Of a DNA stretch of 64,000 nucleotides, positions 34,936 to 43,839 are shown piece by piece. The translations under genes were made by a program, and so were the position numbers. This DNA comes from Byssovorax sp. GTDB lineage: Bacteria > Myxococcota_A > Polyangia > Polyangiales > Polyangiaceae. Below the pieces are notes generated by a model, which had not been told where the DNA came from, searched no databases, and saw only the letters and a program-made list of their open reading frames with translations. The stretch's first letter is position 1; every line of letters begins with the position of its first letter. Location: the NCBI GenBank assembly GCA_025362495.1, contig JANYGI010000139.1, positions 27,374 to 91,373 of the forward strand, read 5' to 3'.

Positions 34936-36440
34936 TCCCGGCCGAGGTAGCGTCGTGACAGGTGGCTCATGTAGTGAGCGGCGTCGAGCTTCTCGCCGGT
35001 CGCCGCGGTGAACAGCTCGTCCTGGGTCAGCAGCGAGCCCTTGCCGTGCACGTTCTCGGCGAGCCATTGCCGCAGGCTGGTGAACTGGCCCTGACCGAGC
35101 TCCTCGCGGATCTCGGGTCGCGCCTTCACGGCCGCCGCGAAGAGCTGCGCGGCTCCCATCGCGCCGAGGGTGTAGGCGGGGAAATAGCCGATCCCCATCG
35201 ACGGCCAGTGGACGTCTTGCATGTGGCCCTTCGCCGGATCGGGCGGGACGATCCCGAGCGTCTTCTTCATGCCTTCATTCCAGGCCTCGGGCAGATCACT
35301 GACGCTGAGCCTCCCGGCGACGAGATCGCGCTCCAGGTTGAAGCGAAGCAGGATGTGCCCAGGGTAGGTGAGCTCGTCGGAGTGGATGCGAATGAACGAC
35401 GGCTCGACCCGGAAGAGGCGCCTCGCGAGGTTCTCCGGCGTGAACGCGGCGTCGTCCCCGCGGCCGGAGAATCGCCTCGAGAGCGACTCGAGGAACTCGG
35501 GCGTGCGGCAGGCCTGGAGCTCCAGGATCATCGACTGGCTCTCGTGGATATCCATCCCCATGCTGTGGCCGGCAGGCTGGTAACGAAAAGCCGCGGGGGT
35601 GTTCTGCTCGTACATGCTGTGGCCCGTCTCGTGGGCGACCGTGAACAGGCCATCGAGCGGATCGTCCGCGTGATAGCGCGTCGTCATGCGCGAATCCCCG
35701 GGCGTGCCGCCGCTCATGGGGTGCATCTCGCCGACGTAGAGGACGCCGCGGCTGCTGTCGAAGCCGAGGTCGCGCACCAGATCATTGCCAATCTTCTCCA
35801 GCGCGTCGAGGTCGATCCGGGGCAGAGGCCGGGTCGGGCCGGCGCTCTTCTGCCGCTCCATCGCCTCGGCGATCATGCCTGGCAAAGCCTCTTCGAGCCG
35901 GGCGAACTCTCGTTCGACGGTGGCGAGCCTCAGGCCGGGATTGAACTGATCGAGCAAGGCCTCGTAGGGCGTGGCGACGCCGAGGGCGTCTTTCATGATC
36001 CCGCCGACCTCGCGCGCGACCGCGAACGCGGCCTCGTAGCTGGGCTTCATCGCCGCCCAGTCGCCGCTGTCGCGATGGCGCGTATGGAGGTTGTTGCCCT
36101 CGATTTCCAGGCGAGCGCGCTCGCGGATCAGCGCCTCGGGGAGGGCCGTCGCCGACACCCACTCGCGGCGCATGAGGCGGAGATTGGTCCGATCGTCGCG
36201 CGGCAGGCCATCTGCGTGGCTCTCGGCCTCGTCGAGCCAGTCCTTCACCTCGGGGTGCGCCAGGAGCTTTTGCCCGGCGCTGACGAGCGCCATCGACTGC
36301 TCGGAGCGGTCGGCCTCGCTGCCCGGCTTCATCGCCGTCATGCTGTCGAGGTAGAGAATGCTGCCCGCGCCGGTGAGGTTCGAGAGCAGGTGAAAGCGCT
36401 CTTTCAGGCTGGCGTAGGCGCTCTTCGTGGACGTCGTCAT
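34905..36440 (-). CDS. M32-family (Taq) metallocarboxypeptidase
   Basis: A 511-residue thermostable carboxypeptidase-1 family enzyme, close to the usual length of about 500. The zinc motif HETGH is at 270-274 and the third ligand is E300 in MGMDIHESQS. Other family blocks are EMHPMSGGTPGDSRMTTRYH, IRIHSDELTYPGHILLRF and MQDVHWPSMGIGYFPAYTLG. It removes C-terminal residues from peptides in the cytoplasm. AGGAGA lies 8 nt upstream of the ATG. It is 28 bp downstream of dinB on the same strand. Confidence 0.93.
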   Translation of the reverse strand: MTTSTKSAYASLKERFHLLSNLTGAGSILYLDSMTAMKPGSEADRSEQSMALVSAGQKLLAHPEVKDWLDEAESHADGLPRDDRTNLRLMRREWVSATALPEALIRERARLEIEGNNLHTRHRDSGDWAAMKPSYEAAFAVAREVGGIMKDALGVATPYEALLDQFNPGLRLATVEREFARLEEALPGMIAEAMERQKSAGPTRPLPRIDLDALEKIGNDLVRDLGFDSSRGVLYVGEMHPMSGGTPGDSRMTTRYHADDPLDGLFTVAHETGHSMYEQNTPAAFRYQPAGHSMGMDIHESQSMILELQACRTPEFLESLSRRFSGRGDDAAFTPENLARRLFRVEPSFIRIHSDELTYPGHILLRFNLERDLVAGRLSVSDLPEAWNEGMKKTLGIVPPDPAKGHMQDVHWPSMGIGYFPAYTLGAMGAAQLFAAAVKARPEIREELGQGQFTSLRQWLAENVHGKGSLLTQDELFTAATGEKLDAAHYMSHLSRRYLGRDYRATSSSGG

Positions 36441-36468
36441 CTCTCGCGGTCTCCTGTTCTCTGTCCCG

Positions 36469-37665
36469 TCAACGCCGCGTCGGGCGCCCGCGCGTCGGCT
36501 CGTCGCCCTCGAGGAGCGACGCGCGCGTCAGCCCCAGACCGCCGAAGCGATCACCCACCTTCAACACCACCTCCTCCAGACGACGGCGCTTCTCGGGCGT
36601 CTCGTCGCGAAAGAGGGAGAGAGTCCCCGTCGCCGCGCCGTCGGCCGGCGTGAGCGTGCCGGCCGAGATCCCGAGCAGGCGCACCCTCCCCTTCGGGGCG
36701 CGATCGAGCATGGCCTTCGCGGCGTTGAAGATCCCCGTGGTGTCGGCGATCGGCGCCGGCAGCGTCGTGCTCCGCGATTTCAGCGAGAAATCAGCGTACT
36801 TCACCTTGAGCGTCACGCCCGTCGCTTCGAGTCCGGCCTTGTGCAAGCGCTTGGCGACGCGGCCGGCGAGATCGAGGAGCCGCAGCTCCATCGCGCGGCG
36901 ATCGACGAGATCTTCTTCGAATGTCTCCTCGGCGCCGACCGAGACCGCCTCGCGGCCGGGCACGACGGGGCGATCGTCGACGCCGCGCGCGAGCGTCTGC
37001 ACATGGAGGGCGCCGGCGCGCCCGAGCAGCGTCTCCAGGTGATCGAGCGAGGTCTCGGCGAGATCGCGGAAGGTGGTCAATCCCGCGGGGCGCAGGCGCT
37101 CGGCGGCCCTGGGCCCGATACCCCACATGCGCTCGATCGGGAGCGGCGCGAGGAACTCTCGCAGGGTGCCCTCGGGGATCACGACGAGACCGTCGGGCTT
37201 CTCCAGATCGCTGGCGATCTTCGCGGCGAACTTGCACGAGGCCACGCCCGCCGAGGCGATGAGGCCGAGCTCGCCGCGGATCATGTCCTTGATTTTACGG
37301 GCGATCGTCGCGCCGTCGCCGAAGAGCGAGCCGCTGCCGGTGACGTCGAGGAACGCCTCGTCGAGGCTCAGCCCCTCGACCAGCGGGGTGAAGCGATGGA
37401 ACACCGCGAACACCCTGGCGCTGATCTCGGCGTAGCGCGCCATCCGCGGCGGGACCACGATGGCCTGCGGACAGCGGCGAAGCGCCTCCCCCATCGGCAT
37501 CGCCGAGCGCACGCCGAAGGGCCGCGCCGCGTACGACGCCGCCGCGACGACGCTCCGCTTCGACTTGCCGCCTACGACGACGGGCAGCCCGCGCAGCGAC
37601 GGATCATCGAGCTCTTCGACCGACGCGTAGAACGCGTCCATGTCGATGTGGAGGATCTGCCGCAC
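36469..37665 (-). CDS. dinB: DNA polymerase IV (Y-family)
   Basis: A 398-residue translesion polymerase. Palm motifs HIDMDAFYASVEE (first catalytic Asp, steric-gate region) and GLSLDEAFLDVTG (catalytic Asp-Glu) are intact; the helix-hairpin-helix region reads MWGIGPRAAERLRPAGLTTF. In the usual N-K-(F/L)-x-A-K-x-A-S motif the Asn is Cys here (ASCKFAAKIASD). The C-terminal TGTLSLFRDE resembles a beta-clamp-binding peptide. GTG start with AAGGAGA 9 nt upstream. It lies 25 bp after the TPR-like lipoprotein gene. No LexA-box-like site was seen nearby. Confidence 0.95.
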   Translation of the reverse strand: MRQILHIDMDAFYASVEELDDPSLRGLPVVVGGKSKRSVVAAASYAARPFGVRSAMPMGEALRRCPQAIVVPPRMARYAEISARVFAVFHRFTPLVEGLSLDEAFLDVTGSGSLFGDGATIARKIKDMIRGELGLIASAGVASCKFAAKIASDLEKPDGLVVIPEGTLREFLAPLPIERMWGIGPRAAERLRPAGLTTFRDLAETSLDHLETLLGRAGALHVQTLARGVDDRPVVPGREAVSVGAEETFEEDLVDRRAMELRLLDLAGRVAKRLHKAGLEATGVTLKVKYADFSLKSRSTTLPAPIADTTGIFNAAKAMLDRAPKGRVRLLGISAGTLTPADGAATGTLSLFRDETPEKRRRLEEVVLKVGDRFGGLGLTRASLLEGDEPTRGRPTRR

Positions 37666-37690
37666 GGCGCGGATCTCCTTCGATTTCCGC

Positions 37691-39364
37691 CTATTTGACC
37701 GCGGCGGCCAGCTCGTTCGCCGACTTCGCGCGCTCCTCGGCGTCGGCCTTGCGGGCCGGATCGGAGAGCAGCGAGGCGGCGCGATGGAAGCGATCAGCGA
37801 CCTCTTTCCAGTACGCCGCGCCCGATCCTTCCGGCGCCGCGAGCTGGTGGATCAGCGCCGCGTCGAAGGCCGCGAACGCCGCGTCCTGCCCGGCCGGCGT
37901 CTGCTGCGCGACGTAGTCGAGGCCCTTGATCTTGCCGATCGACGTGAGCTGGAGCGGCGCCTTGCGCATCATGTCCGCGGCGTCGTCGGGGCCGTTGCGG
38001 AGGGCGAGGGCGAGGGCGAGCGTGAACGTCGCGTCGTCGGGGCGGGGCGCGCCGGCGGGCCACGTCGAGGCGAGCTGCGCGGCCTGATCGAAGTCGACCG
38101 CGCGCCAGTAGAGGCGACCGAGCTCGAGCCGGGCGCGCGCGACGAGGGCCCGCGCGTCGGCGGTGAGCGTCGCGGTCTTCAGCGCGTTGCGGGCGCCGAG
38201 CGGGACGCCGCGATCGAGGAGCATCCGCATCGTCCCGGCGCGGCTCGCGGCGGCCGGATCGAGGAGGATCCCCGCGTAGAACGTGGGCAGCTTGCCGGCG
38301 AGGCGCTCTTCCACGGTCGCGGGCGCGGCGGCCGGCAGCGCGGGGAGGAGGAGCGCGTCGAGCACGTCGACGCGCCGCCCACCGTAGAGCCGCGCCAGCA
38401 ACGCGCGCGCCTTGTCGACGCGCGCGTCGTGGATCGCGCCGACGAGCGCCATCTCGCGCAGGCCGACGAGGGCCGCGTCGCGCCCGCGATCCTTCCGAGG
38501 ATCGAGGCCCTGATCGAGGGTGGCGTAATACTGATTCTTGAGCTCCGCGTCCTTGGCGATCTCCGCCGGCAGAGGCGCGTTGCGCACGCTCTCGACGAGA
38601 CGCATCTCGGCCACGCCGGCCTCGATCGCCGTGATGGCTTTGCCGTAATACGACAGCTCGACGCCGGCCTGGGAGATGGCCTGAATCGCCGTGGCTTGCT
38701 CCGAGAACCAGGCCTTCATCGGCCCGCTGGTGAACTCGATCACGCGCGGCCTCGTGAAGGGCGCCGCGAGCACCGGCGCGCTCTGCGCGGTGCGGGCGAG
38801 GCGCGAGGCGATCGAGAGGCCGAGCATCGCGTGGAACACGTTGCCGTCGAGGCCGGCCGGCGGCGTCGCCAGCGTCTTCGTCAGCAGCGCTTCGCTGCAC
38901 TCGATCGGCGCGAGCTCGGCCCGCAGCGCGCGCACCACGCCGGCGGGGATCCCCGCGCAGCCCTCGAGATCCAGCAGCCGCGCGTCGCGCTTCGCCGCGT
39001 CGGCCTCGCTCATCGCCCCGTCGAGCGCCGCGAGCCCGGCGGCCTTGTCGGCGCACGCCGCCGCCGCGCCCGCGCCCTTGCGCGTCACGAACGCATCGCA
39101 GCTCGCGGGCAGGGGCGCCAGGCCCGACGGCGCGGCGGTGAGCTGCGTCTTCGCCGGATCGAGCACCGGCGCCTTGAGGAGCGGCAACCACTCTTCGCGG
39201 ACCGTGCCTTCGAGCACCAGCGCGTCCGGCCCGGCCATCGGCGGCGCGACGACCGGCCGAGGCCCCTCGTTTCCTGGCTGCGGCGGCGTGGTCGGAGGCG
39301 TCGTGGCGGCTCCGGTGCAGGCCACCGTGACGAGAGCGAAGATCGGGAGAAGGAGCCGGCGCAT
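37691..39364 (-). CDS. helical repeat lipoprotein of unknown function
   Basis: A 557-residue lipoprotein (lipobox LVTVACTG) with a Pro/Thr linker, then an almost entirely alpha-helical, Ala/Leu-rich body suggestive of TPR or SEL1-like solenoids (ARLELGRLYWRAVDFDQAAQ; SAAYWKEVADRF-type repeats). Four cysteines lie near residues 100-165 (CDAFV, CADKA, CAGIP, CSEAL). No enzyme motif is visible. The ATG at 39364 gives the signal peptide directly. It is first in a leftward unit with dinB and the carboxypeptidase and is divergent from the MutS-like gene, with only 35 bp between the starts. Confidence 0.7.
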   Translation of the reverse strand: MRRLLLPIFALVTVACTGAATTPPTTPPQPGNEGPRPVVAPPMAGPDALVLEGTVREEWLPLLKAPVLDPAKTQLTAAPSGLAPLPASCDAFVTRKGAGAAAACADKAAGLAALDGAMSEADAAKRDARLLDLEGCAGIPAGVVRALRAELAPIECSEALLTKTLATPPAGLDGNVFHAMLGLSIASRLARTAQSAPVLAAPFTRPRVIEFTSGPMKAWFSEQATAIQAISQAGVELSYYGKAITAIEAGVAEMRLVESVRNAPLPAEIAKDAELKNQYYATLDQGLDPRKDRGRDAALVGLREMALVGAIHDARVDKARALLARLYGGRRVDVLDALLLPALPAAAPATVEERLAGKLPTFYAGILLDPAAASRAGTMRMLLDRGVPLGARNALKTATLTADARALVARARLELGRLYWRAVDFDQAAQLASTWPAGAPRPDDATFTLALALALRNGPDDAADMMRKAPLQLTSIGKIKGLDYVAQQTPAGQDAAFAAFDAALIHQLAAPEGSGAAYWKEVADRFHRAASLLSDPARKADAEERAKSANELAAAVK

Positions 39365-39399
39365 GCCGACGGCCTTAGACCGGCGGCACGAGCGCGACA

Positions 39400-41433
39400 A
39401 TGCGAACGAGGTGCTGCGACCTTGACGGCTCGCGCCGCGACCGATTAGCTGCCCGCATCCTGCCCCCCGAAAAGACCGCCGCGATCCACTACGCCGAGCG
39501 CCTCGCCGAGCTGCGGAGAACGCTGCATTTCCTCGAGCGCCGCGGGGCGACGATCTCCACGCTCCGCGGCGTCACGTTTCTCGTGCCCGTGGGCATCGCG
39601 CTCGTGCGCATCAGCCGCGAGCTGCCGACGATCGCCTGGATCGTCGTCGGCCTGTTCGCCGCGGGGTTCCTGATCCTCGTCGTGCTCCACGCGCTCCTGG
39701 TGACGCGGATGACGGCGCTCGAGCTCCGGGTGAAGCTGTTCGAGCGCGGCCTCAAGCGCATCGCCGGCGACATCGCCCAGCTCCCGGAGCGCGGCGATCG
39801 CTTCCTCGTCCCGGGGCATCCTTATCTCGGCGATCTCGACATCTTCGGTCCAAGCTCGCTCTTCCAGCTCGTCTCCACGGCGGAGACGGGCGCGGGCGAG
39901 CGACGCCTCGCCTCGTGGCTCTCGGAGGCGGCGTCGTCCGTGGAGATCGCGGCGCGCCAGGCGGCCGTGCGCGAGCTCGCGCCGATGCGCGCCTTTCGCG
40001 AAGAGCTCGCCGTCGATGGAGCCGAGTCGGGCGCCAAGGGCCGTGACGCCGAGCCGCTCCTCGACTGGGCCGAAGGGCGCGTGCGCGTCGTCATCGGATC
40101 ACCGAAAGCAGGCCTTTCGTCGCGGATCGAGCACACCTCGACAGCCATTGATCCTGGCGGATCCACCTCGGCGCCGCCTCCGCTGTCGGGCGCTCTCTTC
40201 GGCGCCAGCGTCGTCCTCGTGCTGCTCACCCTTGCTCTCTTCGTCGCCGGGAGGGTGCTTGGCGCCGCGAGCCTCGGCCCCGCTCGCCACCTCTGGGCCG
40301 CCTCGCTCGTCGCCCAGATCGTGGTGCTCGGCCTGGCGCGCTCGGCGATCGAGCCGATCCTGGCCATCGTCGCCTCGCAGGAGTCGCCCTTTGGCCGCTA
40401 TGTCCCGCTCCTCCGCCGGATCGAAGGACAGGAGTTCACATCGTCACGGCTCGTCGAGCTGCGCGCGCGCCTCACCGGGGCTTCGGGGGCCGACGCGTCG
40501 AGCGCGGTGGCCTCGCTCCTGCGCATCGTCGGGTTCGCCGAGCTCCGTCACAGCGGGTTGATTCACGTCCTCGCCAACCTCTTCCTGCTCTGGGACGTGT
40601 TCTGTGCCCGGGCCCTCGCGGGATGGCGCGAGCGCTTCGGCCGCACCGCCCACATGCGCGCCTGGCTCGACGCCCTCGCCGAATTCGAGGCCCTGGCGAG
40701 CCTCGCTTCGTTTGCCGATGAGCACCCGGGCTTCGCGTATCCGACGGTCGACGCCGGCCCGCCGCACTTCGAGGCCGAGGGGCTCGGTCACCCGCTGATC
40801 GTCCCCGCCCGCCGCGTCGAGAACGACGTCGACGTCGGCGCCGCGGGCCACGCGCTGCTGATCACCGGATCGAACATGTCGGGCAAGAGCACGCTCCTGC
40901 GATCGATGGGTATCGGCGCCGTCCTCGGCCTCGCCGGAGGGCCGGTGTGCGCCAGACGCCTCTCGATGGCCTCGTGCTCGGTGCGCACCAGCATGCGTAT
41001 CAAGGACTCCCTGGAAGAGGGCGTGTCCCATTTCTACGCCGAGCTCGCGCGCCTCAAATCGGTGGTCGACGCCGTCAACGCCGGGGAGAAGGTGTTCTTC
41101 CTGCTCGACGAGGTGCTGCACGGGACGAACTCGCGCGAGCGGCAGATCGGCGCCAAGGCCATCGTCCGCCACCTGCTAGCGCACGGGGCCGTGGGGGCCG
41201 TCTCATCGCACGATCTCGGGCTCGCCGATCTCGAGGCCGAGAGTCACGGCAACGTGGTCAACGTCCACTTCGAAGAGTCGGTGGAGGACGGCAAGATGAC
41301 GTTCGACTACCACCTCAAGCCCGGCGTCGTCACGACCGCCAACGCGCTCCGGCTGATGAAGGTCATCGGGATCGACATCGATTTGCCGGTCGACGCGCTC
41401 GATCCGACGAAGGCGACCAGGCTCGAAGGCTGA
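39400..41433 (+). CDS. membrane-anchored MutS-like ATPase
   Basis: A 677-residue protein with the MutS ATPase domain (domain V) at the C-terminus: GHPLIVPARRVENDVDV, Walker A TGSNMSGKST near 490, RIKDSLEEGVSHFYAELARL, Walker B VFFLLDEVLHGTNSRERQ and a SSHDLGLADLE switch. MutS domains I-IV are missing; instead there are two pairs of hydrophobic helices (about 55-105 and 260-310). This fits the membrane MutS-like family with no mismatch-binding module. The first ATG is at 39400; no better start or ribosome site is visible, so the first ~20 residues are uncertain. Confidence 0.85.
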   Translation: MRTRCCDLDGSRRDRLAARILPPEKTAAIHYAERLAELRRTLHFLERRGATISTLRGVTFLVPVGIALVRISRELPTIAWIVVGLFAAGFLILVVLHALLVTRMTALELRVKLFERGLKRIAGDIAQLPERGDRFLVPGHPYLGDLDIFGPSSLFQLVSTAETGAGERRLASWLSEAASSVEIAARQAAVRELAPMRAFREELAVDGAESGAKGRDAEPLLDWAEGRVRVVIGSPKAGLSSRIEHTSTAIDPGGSTSAPPPLSGALFGASVVLVLLTLALFVAGRVLGAASLGPARHLWAASLVAQIVVLGLARSAIEPILAIVASQESPFGRYVPLLRRIEGQEFTSSRLVELRARLTGASGADASSAVASLLRIVGFAELRHSGLIHVLANLFLLWDVFCARALAGWRERFGRTAHMRAWLDALAEFEALASLASFADEHPGFAYPTVDAGPPHFEAEGLGHPLIVPARRVENDVDVGAAGHALLITGSNMSGKSTLLRSMGIGAVLGLAGGPVCARRLSMASCSVRTSMRIKDSLEEGVSHFYAELARLKSVVDAVNAGEKVFFLLDEVLHGTNSRERQIGAKAIVRHLLAHGAVGAVSSHDLGLADLEAESHGNVVNVHFEESVEDGKMTFDYHLKPGVVTTANALRLMKVIGIDIDLPVDALDPTKATRLEG

Positions 41434-41460
41434 TCAGGGCGTCGCGCCGACGCTCTCGTT

Positions 41461-41937
41461 CTAGGCCGAGCGCTTGCTCATGTCCTTGAGGGCGTCGGCG
41501 ATGAGCTGCTCGACGTCGGAGCCGCCGGGCGCTCGCTGCGCCGTCTGACGGTAAGCGTCGGCGCCGCGCGCGGGCATGCTGGACGTCCGGCCCGCGGGCC
41601 GCAGCGCGGACATGTCGCCGGTGCGCGCCGCCTCGGCGAACTTGTCGGCGAGCTCGCCGAGCTTCTTGCCGACGTCGCCGCCGTGGGTGTCGGCCTCGGC
41701 CTTGAGCTTCGAGGTGATCTCGCTGGAGACCGCCTTGAAGCGCGACGGCTGCGCCGACTGGAGCGAGCTGAGCTGCCCGAGGACCCCGGCGCCCCGCGAG
41801 ATATCCGCGGCTTCGCTCGCCGCGGCTGCCGATCGAGCCGTGGGCGCGATCGAGCGGATCGCGGACTGGGCCCGGGCCGGAGTGCTGTCGCTCACCGAAC
41901 GGTCGCTGGAACCACCGACAACCAATCTCACGCTCAT
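41461..41937 (-). CDS. small soluble protein of unknown function
   Basis: A 158-residue Ala/Ser/Arg-rich protein. The centre (SRFKAVSSEITSKLKAEADT; KKLGELADKFAEAARTGDMS) is helical and amphipathic; the end (DVEQLIADALKDMSKRSA) is a further helix. The Ser/Thr-rich N-terminus (SVSDSTPARAQS) vaguely recalls FlgM-like anti-sigma or secreted small proteins, but this is not firm. No signal peptide or membrane segment. ATG 41964 is an alternative start. It converges on the MutS-like gene with a 27-bp gap. Confidence 0.55.
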   Translation of the reverse strand: MSVRLVVGGSSDRSVSDSTPARAQSAIRSIAPTARSAAAASEAADISRGAGVLGQLSSLQSAQPSRFKAVSSEITSKLKAEADTHGGDVGKKLGELADKFAEAARTGDMSALRPAGRTSSMPARGADAYRQTAQRAPGGSDVEQLIADALKDMSKRSA

Positions 41938-42015
41938 CTTCGAACCAGCTTTCTCGAGGATCATCCGGCGGATCCTCGTCGCCGCGCGCCGGCTATGTTC
42001 ACTGGAACGGCGGCT

Positions 42016-42033
42016 TTGTCATGACCTTGACAA
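42016..42033. promoter_or_regulatory. inverted repeat with consensus -35 between divergent genes
   Basis: TTGTCA and TGACAA form a perfect 6-bp inverted repeat with a 6-bp spacer in the 221-bp region between the 41461-41937 gene and the GNAT gene. TTGACA at 42027-42032 is a perfect -35 on the plus strand, but the matching -10 is weak (TACTTG at 42050). It may be a promoter with an operator over it. Confidence 0.35.
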
Positions 42034-42158
42034 CAAAATTGCAGCTCGATACTTGCCGGGCGCCGCTCGCCTGGGTCGGAAAGCACCGCCGATTGGCCGC
42101 CGACGTGGAGAGATGCCGGGTCGTGGCGAGGCTTGAAGTGGTCTACGCTACGCGCGCC

Positions 42159-42677
42159 ATGATGATCGTCCGCCGCGCCCGGCTGCCCGACGCACCCGCG
42201 ATCGCGGCCGTGCACGTCGATAGCTGGCGGGCGGCCTATCTGGGCCTCGTGCCGGCCACCGTGCTCAATCAGCTCTCGGTCCGCGCCCGCGCCGCGAGCT
42301 GGACGCGCATCCTCGCCGACGGTGAGGCGCGCGGCTCGCGCTGCTGGGTCGCGGTGCTCGACGGCCGGATCGTGGGCTTCCTCAGCGCCGGGCCGACGCG
42401 CGACGCCGACGATCATCGAGGGCAGGTGGGCGAGATCTACGCGATCTATCTCGCGCCCACGGCCTGGGGCCGCGGCGTCGGCGGTGAGCTGCTCCGCGTG
42501 GCCGAGGACGATCTCAGCGAGCGCGGCTACCGGGTCGCGACCATCTGGGTGCTCGCGGGGAACGCGCGCGCGCGACGCTTCTACCAGCAGTGTGGCTACG
42601 AGAGCGACGGCGGGATCCAGAACGAAGAGATTGGCCCCGTGGTGCTGCCGTCCGTGCGTTATCGCCGCTCCTTGTAG
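42159..42677 (+). CDS. GNAT-family N-acetyltransferase
   Basis: A 172-residue GNAT enzyme. The acetyl-CoA motif A is IYLAPTAWGRGVGGELLRVA, preceded by the core strand GEIYAIY; motif B is NARARRFYQQCGYESDGG. The N-terminus (IVRRARLPDAPAIAAVHVDS and WRAAYLGLVP) matches the RimI-like subgroup. Substrate unknown. Two consecutive ATGs (42159 and 42162) are possible starts; the reading frame extends upstream but with no family similarity. Confidence 0.9.
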   Translation: MMIVRRARLPDAPAIAAVHVDSWRAAYLGLVPATVLNQLSVRARAASWTRILADGEARGSRCWVAVLDGRIVGFLSAGPTRDADDHRGQVGEIYAIYLAPTAWGRGVGGELLRVAEDDLSERGYRVATIWVLAGNARARRFYQQCGYESDGGIQNEEIGPVVLPSVRYRRSL

Positions 42678-42843
42678 GCCAGGAGCGCCCCGAGACGGGG
42701 CCTCCGGCGCCGAGGTGGGGTGTACTTTACCAGCCGAGGCGGAGTGTTCCCGCGGCGCCGCTAAAGCGCACCTCGCGTCCGCAGGATCGGTTACTGTCGC
42801 CCTGGTAGCGGCCCCTATCCACGCGAGCCGAACCGGAGAATCC

Positions 42844-43809
42844 ATGCGAAACCATGCTGCCCTCGTGACTCTCGTGCTGGTCTCTTCCGCGCTCGCGGGC
42901 TGCGGCGGCAGCGGCTCGACGGCGTCCACCACGAGCGGTCAAGGCGGCGGCGCCGCCACCGCGGCGAGCAGCGGAAGCGGCGGCTCCGCGGCGCAGACGG
43001 GCGCGGGCGGAGCGGGCGGCGGCAGCGCGGCGTCGACCACGGGGAGCAGCGGTACGGGCGGCGATCCGACGCAGGTGCGCGGCTATTACTCGACCAACCC
43101 GGCCGAGTTCGGCGGGCCCACCCGCTGCAACAAGCTCAAGGCCCAGCTCTGCGAGGACTTCGAGAGCGGCAGTCTCGACACCGCCACCTGGGAAGTCGGC
43201 GGTAACGCGCCCGTGATCGAGACCGCGAAGTCGATGCGAGGCACCCACTCGGCCCACTTCCACACCGACCAGAACGGTCTCTCGTTCATCAAGGAAAAGA
43301 AGACGTTCCCGGCCGTCAACAACACCTTCTGGGGGCGGATGTTCTTCTACGTCGACGCCCTGCCGGTGACGCCGGACTACGCCCATTTCACCATCATCGA
43401 GGCCGCCGGGACGGGGGACTCCTCGGCCGTCCGCGAAGGGGGCCAGTACCGCAAATTCGGGGTCGGCACCGACGGCGGACCGACGGGCGACTGGACCAAC
43501 ATCGACGCCGATCCCACCAAGGACTCTGCCAAGGAGATCCCCGAGAAGCAGTGGATGTGCGTCGAGTGGCTCTACAAGGGCGACACGAACGAGACGCGCT
43601 TCTTCTGGGACGGCACCGAGCACCCCTCGCTCTACACCTTCCCCAAGGTGGCGCACGGGGCCAACTCGAACGTGGACTACAACCTCCCCAATTTCAACTC
43701 GGTCTGGGTCGGCTGGTGGATGTACCAGCAGAACCCCACTCCCGATCACTTCGACGTGTGGATCGACGAGATCGCCATCGACCAGGACCGGATCGGCTGC
43801 AGCTTGTAA
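42844..43809 (+). CDS. lipoprotein with jelly-roll-like C-terminal domain
   Basis: A 321-residue lipoprotein (lipobox ALAGCGG) with a ~60-residue Gly/Ser/Ala/Thr linker. The globular domain starts LCEDFESGSLDTATWEVGG and has the strand pattern of polysaccharide-lyase or LamG/Cip1-like jelly-rolls (GTHSAHFHTDQNG, FWGRMFFYVDALP, WMCVEWLYKGDTNETRFFWD, HFDVWIDEIAID). Such domains bind or cleave polysaccharide; the exact family is not certain. It is on the surface and 30 bp upstream of another linker lipoprotein. Confidence 0.72.
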   Translation: MRNHAALVTLVLVSSALAGCGGSGSTASTTSGQGGGAATAASSGSGGSAAQTGAGGAGGGSAASTTGSSGTGGDPTQVRGYYSTNPAEFGGPTRCNKLKAQLCEDFESGSLDTATWEVGGNAPVIETAKSMRGTHSAHFHTDQNGLSFIKEKKTFPAVNNTFWGRMFFYVDALPVTPDYAHFTIIEAAGTGDSSAVREGGQYRKFGVGTDGGPTGDWTNIDADPTKDSAKEIPEKQWMCVEWLYKGDTNETRFFWDGTEHPSLYTFPKVAHGANSNVDYNLPNFNSVWVGWWMYQQNPTPDHFDVWIDEIAIDQDRIGCSL

Positions 43810-43839
43810 ACCCCGCTACCGATGGGATACCCTCGCTCG

